Under the pieces are notes generated by a model. That model was not told where the DNA came from and searched no databases. It saw nothing but the letters and a program-made list of their open reading frames with translations. The position numbers and the translations under genes were made by a program. From Desulfobacterales bacterium (GTDB taxonomy: Bacteria; Desulfobacterota; Desulfobacteria; Desulfobacterales; 4be13), in the NCBI GenBank assembly GCA_029940115.1, contig JAOZRQ010000049.1, positions 1-11,369 on the forward strand: DNA of 11,369 bases, written 5' to 3'. Below are positions 5,627-11,369 of this stretch, piece after piece. Each line of letters opens with the position of its first letter. Positions within the stretch are counted from its first letter, which is position 1.

Positions 5627-6967
5627 TCAGAATGTGTGCCATTCATTATATCCTTTGATGATTTTGAGTGTCTCATACTGGGATTTCAGAATTTTGGAGG
5701 TCTCACCGTCAATGGGATACGATCCGGAGGATATGGTTATCGTATTTGCAGTGGGGTCTGTCTTTTTGAAGATGTATTCTTCTCCTTGGCTCAGTTCGGC
5801 CAGCTTGATTGTGAACGGCCCCTTTGATGCGTCAAGCAGAATGAGACCTCCTTCAAACTGACTCAGTTTATGCCCGTCAGATGACGTACCATAATTCGAT
5901 ACCCCCCGCTGAGGAGCGCCGAATGTGTTCCCCTCGATCAGAGGAAATCTGCATCCGAAAATTTCTATCTTCGCACTGCCGGATTGATGGATCGTCTTTG
6001 CGATGCTCCAGTTCGGCGGGGTTTCGCTTTGGCCGAAACATCCAAAACAACGAATCCATCCGGCTTCGGCCCGGATGACATTTATGTTTGCACCTTCCAC
6101 AGCGCCCTCGCTCCGGCAATGGGATTCCAGACCATGTATCTCAACGCGTTGGGCATAGCTGTTATAGGCGGGGATATATATTCCGATGATATCTTGATCC
6201 GTGTCATTCGTTATCGGCGGATATCCGTAGCCAGTTCCTATCTTCGCATTCCAGATATAAAATCGGGCGCCCGCGTCGATCTGGATCCCGATGTGAGGAG
6301 AATTGACATCGTCTCCTTTAAGGAAGATATCCACATCATGCAGATAATAATGTCCCCATGTATTTGAATAGATTCCCGTGCCTTCGGTTACGATTTTCAC
6401 ATCATACATCCAAGTGTTGACTGAATCAGAAGTGAAATGAATGGCGGCGTTATCTCCTAAAATGTTGAACTCCACCCGGTCAAGCGTGAAATTTTCAATT
6501 GCTGACGATATATCCTTGGTTACCGCCCCGTCTCCTGAACCCGTGTATTTGATGGTCAGATCATTTATCGAACAATTTGACACAGCGATGATATTATTCT
6601 CATTTGCAATCTCAATTATCGTGACCCCCGGACCGTACCCGCGCAGGTGGACATGCGCTTTCATCTGGATAACGGCGCTCGTGCAATCATAGCCTCTTGG
6701 TGGTAGCAGGATCACATAAGGTTTGTCCGCTGATGCGTCGATGATGGAATTCATTACGGATTGTATGGTCTGATTCGGTCCGACATCCCTGACCGACGAA
6801 ACAGGCAATTCGGATTTGACACCCGCTGTCACCTGTAACGCATGAACAGCCTCTCTGAGTCCCACTTTCCCGTCATTGTCAACATCCCCCACAACCCCGG
6901 CGATCAAAGGGAGAACATTTCCGACACAGCATGCGATACTGACAAGCAGAATAAGTTTTTTTCCCAT
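5627..6967 (-). CDS. Secreted beta-helix protein with dockerin-type EF-hand
   Basis: This is an exported 446-aa protein. Residues 1-24 form a signal peptide (MGKK, then a hydrophobic stretch). Next comes one dockerin-type calcium loop with D28, D30, D32 and E39, followed by REAVHALQVTAG. Residues 65-115 (TIQSVMNSI, ILLPPRGYDC, HVHLRGYGPGVTIIE) match the opening turns of pectate-lyase-like right-handed beta-helices, as in extracellular lyases and phage tailspikes. Irregular beta-helix turns continue to about 345. The end (about 370-446; FKKTDPTANTITISSGSYPI) resembles a small beta domain common at the ends of phage tail fibres. GGAG ten bases upstream supports the ATG at 6967; a TTG at 6988 is the alternative. 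It may cleave or bind the polysaccharide made by its neighbours, but no catalytic residues could be assigned. Confidence 0.8.
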   Translation of the reverse strand: MGKKLILLVSIACCVGNVLPLIAGVVGDVDNDGKVGLREAVHALQVTAGVKSELPVSSVRDVGPNQTIQSVMNSIIDASADKPYVILLPPRGYDCTSAVIQMKAHVHLRGYGPGVTIIEIANENNIIAVSNCSINDLTIKYTGSGDGAVTKDISSAIENFTLDRVEFNILGDNAAIHFTSDSVNTWMYDVKIVTEGTGIYSNTWGHYYLHDVDIFLKGDDVNSPHIGIQIDAGARFYIWNAKIGTGYGYPPITNDTDQDIIGIYIPAYNSYAQRVEIHGLESHCRSEGAVEGANINVIRAEAGWIRCFGCFGQSETPPNWSIAKTIHQSGSAKIEIFGCRFPLIEGNTFGAPQRGVSNYGTSSDGHKLSQFEGGLILLDASKGPFTIKLAELSQGEEYIFKKTDPTANTITISSGSYPIDGETSKILKSQYETLKIIKGYNEWHTF

Positions 6968-7080
6968 TCTCTGGTTGCTCCAAGTCAAAAAGCCCCGGTT
7001 TCGCTCTCGACAACTGTGGTGATGCGGTAATGAGAGAAATTTGGTTTATGGAGCTTTCAAAAAAATAAGTGATTGAGAAA

Positions 7081-7139
7081 AGAAACCCGGCTTTCTTGCA
7101 GTCGGGAAGTCTGCCTGTTTGGAAAAAAGCCGGGTTTCT
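7081..7139. repeat. 14-bp inverted repeat downstream of flippase gene
   Basis: AGAAACCCGGCTTT (7081-7094) and AAAGCCGGGTTTCT (7126-7139) are perfect inverse copies around a 31-base loop. The hairpin lies 53 bp past the flippase stop codon. On the minus strand a run of seven T follows about 17 bases beyond the stem, too far for a textbook terminator, so termination here is possible but unproven. It resembles dispersed intergenic repeats of this sequence type. Confidence 0.55.
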
Positions 7140-7192
7140 CGCTTGTTCCCGTTTTTTGTCCTGTAAACAGCTTTTCTTCCTAAAACCCATAT

Positions 7193-8680
7193 CTATGAAA
7201 CTCGGGAGATGAGGTCCTTTTTTGCTGATACTGCCCACTCCCTCTCCTCTTTTGTCAGGACAAAAAAGAAGACCCCGACAAAAAACAACGCGACAGTTGA
7301 AAGCGAACCGAGTGCGAACTTGAAGAGAGGTTCCATGGTGAACTGTCCAATCAGCGCGTAGCCACCGACACCCACCAGAAAACCAATCCCCATGATTTTG
7401 GCAGTATGGATCGTATAGGGAAAGATTCTCCATAAACAAAAGGTTTCCCCGATTCTGAGACTGTTTATCAGAACCACACCCGCGGCAATGGCAATGGCCG
7501 CTCCCATCAGGCCCATCAGAGGTATCAGTTTTATGTTCAGAAAGAGGCTGAACACTCCCACCAAGAGCGCATTGAAAAATTCGATCTTCGGATAACCTGC
7601 CATGGAGAGCATGATGCCAGCCGGCCCCGTCGAGATGTTGAAAAGGTTGGCCAGAATGATCATCACCAACACCCATTTGCCGCTTGCAAAATCCGGATCG
7701 AACATGGCGAGCAGCTCTTCGGGAAAGAGGACGAACACAAGCGAGACAGGCAAGGCAATGATCAGCAACCACTGGCAGACCCGCTTAAAGTCCTTGTTCA
7801 GCTTGTCAAACCGCCCCTCTTTTGCCAGCCTGGCGCTATGCGGAGAAAATGCCGTGTTGACAGGCAGAAGAAACACATTCTGAATGTCGCTCAGACGGCT
7901 GGCCACATGATAGACCGCCACTTGTCCGGGATCAAGGTAATATGCCAGAAACAATATCTCCACTCGGAACAATACGCGGTTGATGACGGTGGTCAGAAGC
8001 AGGGGAAGGGAGAAGAGAAACAGTTCACGGCTCACCCTTGTCATTTCTGACCATGACGCGATCTCCAAAGGCACAATCTTTTTCAATATGAAGAAGGGAA
8101 ATATCAGGCCCACAGAAAAAAGAGAGGCCCTTCCCCAGAAATACGTCAGCAGGTCCGGCCGCCAAAAGCAGAATATGATCACCATCAGAAGCCACACACC
8201 CGACTGATACAGATCGGCCACATATGTCCGGTATCTCATCTGCCTCAGACCTGTGAAGAAGTTCGGGATGAGAAAAAATAAGGAGTTCAGGGGGATGAGC
8301 CACCATAATTGCGTGATGATCTCCGTCATTTCCCCGGTCTTGAACCATCTGACAGAAACTGTCTCCGCAAACAGACAAAGCAACATGCCGATCAGTCCGC
8401 TGGCAGTCAGTGTTATCAGCAGAGAACTCAGAATGACGGCCCATATTTTTCTCCGATCATCTTCCAGATGATAGATTGCGATATGGCGGCTGACGCCTTG
8501 GGGCAGTCCGCACTGGCCAATGCTCCTCAGTATCTCGAACAATACAATCGTCTGAACATATACGCCATAATGCATGCTCCCCAAACCTCGCACAAGAAAG
8601 TATATGCTGATGTATCGGAATCCGGAAGATATCACTGCGCCAATGATATTCGCGGCAGAGCCTTTGGTCAACTGTTTCAA
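7193..8680 (-). CDS. Wzx-type polysaccharide flippase (MOP superfamily)
   Basis: This inner-membrane flippase should turn the lipid-linked repeat unit from the cytoplasmic to the periplasmic face. The 495-aa product has the family opening (MKQLTKGSAANIIGAVISSG), a first helix ending in LVRGLG with HYGVY just after it, about 12-14 hydrophobic segments and the usual mid-protein repeat of the pattern (LFLFSLPLLLTTVINRV at 220-236, then YHVASRLSDIQNVF at 257-270). TTG at 8680 is chosen because AGGA stands seven bases upstream and the length then fits the family. The frame stays open for 57 further codons, but they run through an intergenic repeat and read as repeat sequence, so an ATG at 8851 is unlikely. 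The gene is 225 bp from each neighbour. Confidence 0.9.
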   Translation of the reverse strand: MKQLTKGSAANIIGAVISSGFRYISIYFLVRGLGSMHYGVYVQTIVLFEILRSIGQCGLPQGVSRHIAIYHLEDDRRKIWAVILSSLLITLTASGLIGMLLCLFAETVSVRWFKTGEMTEIITQLWWLIPLNSLFFLIPNFFTGLRQMRYRTYVADLYQSGVWLLMVIIFCFWRPDLLTYFWGRASLFSVGLIFPFFILKKIVPLEIASWSEMTRVSRELFLFSLPLLLTTVINRVLFRVEILFLAYYLDPGQVAVYHVASRLSDIQNVFLLPVNTAFSPHSARLAKEGRFDKLNKDFKRVCQWLLIIALPVSLVFVLFPEELLAMFDPDFASGKWVLVMIILANLFNISTGPAGIMLSMAGYPKIEFFNALLVGVFSLFLNIKLIPLMGLMGAAIAIAAGVVLINSLRIGETFCLWRIFPYTIHTAKIMGIGFLVGVGGYALIGQFTMEPLFKFALGSLSTVALFFVGVFFFVLTKEEREWAVSAKKDLISRVS

Positions 8681-8687
8681 GCGGTTA

Positions 8688-8691
8688 TCCT
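8688..8691 (-). promoter_or_regulatory. Ribosome-binding site fixing the flippase TTG start
   Basis: AGGA on the minus strand, seven bases before the TTG at 8680-8678. It excludes the 57 upstream in-frame codons that translate the repeats at 8738-8860. Confidence 0.55.
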
Positions 8692-8737
8692 GCCATGCCC
8701 ATTTTTGAATGCGTTCCCCTTTCGTTCCCGCGGCATT

Positions 8738-8860
8738 GCCAAACTGCAAGTGTGGCACTCCGGAGCGACAAACATTATGTCCGGAGTGCCAAACTTGCAG
8801 TTTGGCGGTGTGGGCATGCCAAACTTCAAGTGTGGCACTCCGGAGCGACAAACATTATGT
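8738..8860. repeat. Repeat cluster: two direct copies and one inverted copy
   Basis: A 43-bp unit beginning GCCAAACT, with core GGCACTCCGGAGCGACAAA, occurs at 8738-8780 and 8818-8860 with one difference. Its first 27 bases also occur inverted between them (8780-8806). The first and inverted copies form a 27-bp stem with one mismatch and a 15-base loop (8765-8779). The same core (GCCAAACT...GTTTGGCACTCCGG) reappears beyond the other end of the beta-helix gene at 11301-11369. It lies between that gene and the flippase start, so it would be transcribed as a strong stem-loop if the genes are cotranscribed. Confidence 0.75.
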
Positions 8861-8905
8861 TGAAAGCTCTATTCATAGTTAGGTACTTAGTCCATCGCCG
8901 AGTTG

Positions 8906-11212
8906 TTACGGCAACTTCGTCACCCTCGGAATCACAAAGGGGACACACTTGGGATGATTATCATATTTCCCGATGTAAACTTTGGCCGCGTCCCGGACAC
9001 CGTCGACATAGAGATCAAGAAAAACGCGGTCTTCGGAGGACATTGTGGAGAATTCGATGCCGTCTTCCCCATTTCCTGCATAACCACTGAAGCTGATCGT
9101 TGTTTTCCCGATCTCCAGCACATCATTATCTTCATAGTCATAATTTCCCGAGTTGTTCTCATCAAAACCGGCTGCGGATATGATCGTGCCTTCAAAGTAA
9201 TACGTCTTTTCAAGGTCACCCGTCTTGAGGTTGTCGCCGGACCATCTCAGGTACCACTTTTTCTCGTCATCCTCATCCTGCCACAAGAAATAGCCCAGTC
9301 TCCGCCCCACACTGTAGGGAGGCTGATTGCCTGCCCCTCCGTAAGCCAGTTTCCCCAGAACAAAGATCGCTTCCTCCATACCGATTTTCGCGTCTCTGTT
9401 CACGTCAGAATTGATGCAAATCTGAACATCCTTCTCCCCTGCCAATATCTGCAAGGCCAGAATGATGTCTTTCAATTCCAATTTGCCGTTGCAATCAATG
9501 TCACTGTCGGAAAAGAACTCATAAACGCCAATATCCACTCCGTTGCCGAATGGGACAGGATTACCGTCAATATCCGTATCCAACTGAACATAAAGCCCTT
9601 CGTCAATACATGAAGACGTGACATCAAGTCTGAAGTCTCCATTTTGAGGATCATTGAAGAGCGGCGTCAGATTCATAATATGCCCGCTCATCTCCGCACT
9701 GGCATCGCTGAACGAGCCTTCGGGAAAGCAACAGTAGGATACTGTGTCGAAGGTATTGTTGCCCAAACCGATGATCTGCTTGTTTTCTCCGCTTCCCCAG
9801 CATATGGTGTTCGTCATGCTCGCCTTTTGAAGATCCTCGATATGGGGCTCTCCTGCAATCTGATGGCCGTTCTCCACCGCGGTATTCTCATAAAAGACAC
9901 AATTTTGTATCTCTGTCCAAGGATATTCGGAAATATACATCCCCCCTCCGTACATCCCGGCGGTGTTTTCAAAGAGCAGGCAGTATTGCACTTTCATCCA
10001 CCCCCCTGCCTTGACCGTGCCGCTGTTGAACAGACCGCCGCCCTTTTTTTCGGCTTCATTATGGGAGAAGATGCAGTTTCTCACCGTACCGCCGGATTCT
10101 CTGCCGCAGTGGAGGCCGGCACCGGCCACCCCCTTGTTGTAGGAGAACAGGGAGTCTGACACAGCAAACGTCAGTTGTTTTTCCTCATAATCGCCATAAG
10201 CGTTGGCTATTCTGACCGCGCCGCCATCTCCTTTGGATTCGTTTCTGAGAAAAATGCAATCATTAATTTCGATATTCGTATCCGCTCCCGAGTCCGAACA
10301 TGTGATCGCGGCACCGGTGCTTAAATCATTTGTCGCTGTGTTGTCTTCAAAAACAGAATAGGCCACATCATATTCTCCTGAGCGCAGATCCAGAGCGCCT
10401 GTGTTGCCGCCGGTATTATTCAGAAAAGAGCAGGCAATAAAGGATACCTCGCAGGGCGGAGAGGAATAGTAAACCCCGATGCTGGCCGCTCCCCCGCCTG
10501 TGGTGGCCTGATTGTTCTGAAAGATGCAGTTTTCACAGGACAACTTGCAGTTTCTTGTCCCGAGGATCGCACCCCCGGCTTTCTCGGAACGGTTTGAATC
10601 AAATTCGCAATGCCTGAACACCGCTTCAGCGGCCCTCTCATCATCTCCGGCGATATACATGGCACCGCCGCTTTCAGTGCTTCCATTGTTTGAAAATCTG
10701 CAAAAAGAGAATGTGCCTGTCGCGCCTTGTCCGATTTCAAGATTGCGGCTCCCGGTACCTCCGTCAAAAGTGATGCCCGTAAATCCGTTTTCAACGCTGT
10801 AAATTTTCAGGGCATACTCTGAGGGGTTGATCGTGCATTGCTGAAAATCGTCATCCTCATTCTCGTTTACCCATGTAAGCGGCTTTGTTACAGAAATATT
10901 GGCCGTGAGAGTATGAACGCCGTTTTTCAAATGGATGACATCATCCCATGTGGCCACTTCCCATACCCCGTTGATTGTTTTTTTTGCGGTGTCCCATGAC
11001 GATCCGTCTCCGCTGTCATCGGCCGCGGCAGGGTCAACATACCAATGAACCCTGTCTCTTGCCGCCGTTTTCAGCGATACGTCATCTCTCTTGCCCGCCT
11101 GATCCTTGACATGAACATCCGCGCACCATCCCTTGTCCGGAACGATGATGCATAAGGCTAAAAGAATCAGGAAAAAAATGTCTGCCACTCCTCTTTGCAT
11201 GGCTGATTTCAT
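8906..11212 (-). CDS. Secreted beta-helix protein with C-terminal dockerin pair
   Basis: This exported 768-aa protein starts with a signal peptide (basic start, hydrophobic residues about 12-25, cleavage likely after WCA near 31). The opening HWYVDPAAADDSGDGSSWDTA and about ten irregular turns of the form C-x-F-x-x-N ... GGA (about 165-465) identify a polymorphic-outer-membrane-protein-like right-handed beta-helix. Two dockerin-type calcium loops follow: D571, D573, N575, D582 (before ILALQILAG) and D603, N605, D607, E614. The remaining 140 residues (GYFLWQDEDD, YLRWSGD, then an acidic stretch) were not recognised. GAGGAG lies six bases before the ATG at 11212; another ATG three bases upstream is possible. 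Role is inferred as surface binding or processing of the glycan. No cohesin partner is visible. Confidence 0.82.
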   Translation of the reverse strand: MKSAMQRGVADIFFLILLALCIIVPDKGWCADVHVKDQAGKRDDVSLKTAARDRVHWYVDPAAADDSGDGSSWDTAKKTINGVWEVATWDDVIHLKNGVHTLTANISVTKPLTWVNENEDDDFQQCTINPSEYALKIYSVENGFTGITFDGGTGSRNLEIGQGATGTFSFCRFSNNGSTESGGAMYIAGDDERAAEAVFRHCEFDSNRSEKAGGAILGTRNCKLSCENCIFQNNQATTGGGAASIGVYYSSPPCEVSFIACSFLNNTGGNTGALDLRSGEYDVAYSVFEDNTATNDLSTGAAITCSDSGADTNIEINDCIFLRNESKGDGGAVRIANAYGDYEEKQLTFAVSDSLFSYNKGVAGAGLHCGRESGGTVRNCIFSHNEAEKKGGGLFNSGTVKAGGWMKVQYCLLFENTAGMYGGGMYISEYPWTEIQNCVFYENTAVENGHQIAGEPHIEDLQKASMTNTICWGSGENKQIIGLGNNTFDTVSYCCFPEGSFSDASAEMSGHIMNLTPLFNDPQNGDFRLDVTSSCIDEGLYVQLDTDIDGNPVPFGNGVDIGVYEFFSDSDIDCNGKLELKDIILALQILAGEKDVQICINSDVNRDAKIGMEEAIFVLGKLAYGGAGNQPPYSVGRRLGYFLWQDEDDEKKWYLRWSGDNLKTGDLEKTYYFEGTIISAAGFDENNSGNYDYEDNDVLEIGKTTISFSGYAGNGEDGIEFSTMSSEDRVFLDLYVDGVRDAAKVYIGKYDNHPKCVPFVIPRVTKLP

Positions 11213-11218
11213 CATTAT

Positions 11219-11224
11219 CTCCTC
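11219..11224 (-). promoter_or_regulatory. Ribosome-binding site choosing between adjacent ATGs
   Basis: GAGGAG on the minus strand is three bases before the ATG at 11215 and six before the ATG at 11212. The longer spacing is the more usual, so the second ATG is preferred. Confidence 0.6.
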
Positions 11225-11238
11225 ATTAAAAATATTAT

Positions 11239-11250
11239 CACAGATCTGTG
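11239..11250. promoter_or_regulatory. 12-bp palindrome upstream of beta-helix gene (possible operator)
   Basis: CACAGATCTGTG is a perfect palindrome 27-38 bases upstream of the chosen ATG of the 768-aa protein. On the minus strand it runs into GATAAT (11239-11234), a fair -10 box, without a convincing -35. It sits where a repressor or activator could act, but the identity of any binding protein is unknown. Confidence 0.25.
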
Positions 11251-11300
11251 TACAGGACGAAAAACGAGGATTAAGAAAATGTTTGCCGCTCCGGACATCT

Positions 11301-11369
11301 GCCAAACTGAAAGTTTGGCACTCCGGGTGTCTCTGCCAAACTGGAAGCTTGGCACTCCGGGTGTCTCTG
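11301..11369. repeat. 34-bp tandem repeat running off the window edge
   Basis: Two units with a 34-base period start at 11301 and 11335. Each begins with a small palindrome (GCCAAACTGAAAGTTTGGC in the first; GCCAAACTGGAAGCTTGGC in the second) and ends GGCACTCCGGGTGTCTCT. The last bases of the window match the boundary to a third unit. The core is the same as in the repeats at 8738-8860. The units contain no spacers, so this is a tandem repeat and not a CRISPR array. Confidence 0.75.

Noticed and set aside
7058..7139. Rho-independent terminator after the flippase
   Set aside because: The stem is good but the T-run lies about 17 bases beyond it, so it was kept as a repeat and not called a terminator.
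6879..7772. 297-codon minus-strand open frame
   Set aside because: It overlaps the flippase and the 5' end of the beta-helix gene in another frame, has a Cys/Arg-rich sequence with no domain, and crosses the spacer hairpin. It is a shadow frame.
8903..9613. 236-codon plus-strand open frame
   Set aside because: It lies opposite the C-terminal part of the well-supported beta-helix gene and has no recognisable domain or ribosome-binding site.
11301..11369. Possible CRISPR array at the right edge
   Set aside because: The 34-bp units abut each other with no unique spacers, and their palindromic core recurs singly elsewhere as an intergenic repeat.

Overview
The window reads as part of a surface-polysaccharide (exopolysaccharide, capsule or O-antigen) locus of a Gram-negative bacterium. 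All seven credible genes lie on the minus strand, so transcription runs from the high to the low coordinates. Two secreted beta-helix proteins with dockerin-type EF-hand repeats, frequent TTG starts and spacers packed with palindromic repeats suggest a repeat-rich Desulfobacterota (former deltaproteobacterial) sulfate-reducer lineage. That placement is an impression from style, not a test.

Layout in transcription order: a secreted 768-aa beta-helix protein with a dockerin pair (11212-8906); a Wzx-type lipid-linked oligosaccharide flippase (8680-7193); a second secreted beta-helix protein with one dockerin-type EF-hand and a C-terminal domain resembling phage tail-fibre ends (6967-5627); a PAPS-dependent sulfotransferase (5376-4498), separated by one base from an O-antigen ligase/polymerase-family membrane protein (4496-3174); and two GT4-type glycosyltransferases (2746-1601 and 1385-279). 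An initiating glycosyl-phosphate transferase, export proteins and sugar-nucleotide genes are not in the window and would be expected nearby if the locus is complete.

Together the genes fit a Wzx/Wzy-type pathway. The GT4 enzymes extend a lipid-linked repeat unit in the cytoplasm, the sulfotransferase adds sulfate to it, the flippase turns it across the inner membrane, and the polymerase/ligase polymerises it or attaches it to an acceptor. The two beta-helix proteins are exported and may bind, trim or scaffold the product. The coupling of sulfotransferase to polymerase makes a sulfated polymer the most specific prediction.

Apart from the one-base sulfotransferase/polymerase junction, every gene is separated from the next by 215-427 bp of non-coding DNA, and each spacer holds inverted or direct repeats. 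They include a REPIN-like double hairpin (6-62), two copies of a terminal-inverted-repeat element flanked by near-identical short direct repeats (131-282 and 3042-3155), a 157-bp foldback element (1402-1558), a related hexamer-based element carrying a 26-bp perfect palindrome and a good promoter (5406-5617), and one repeat family found on both sides of the large beta-helix gene (8738-8860 and 11301-11369). No tRNA, rRNA, CRISPR array or transposase gene was seen.
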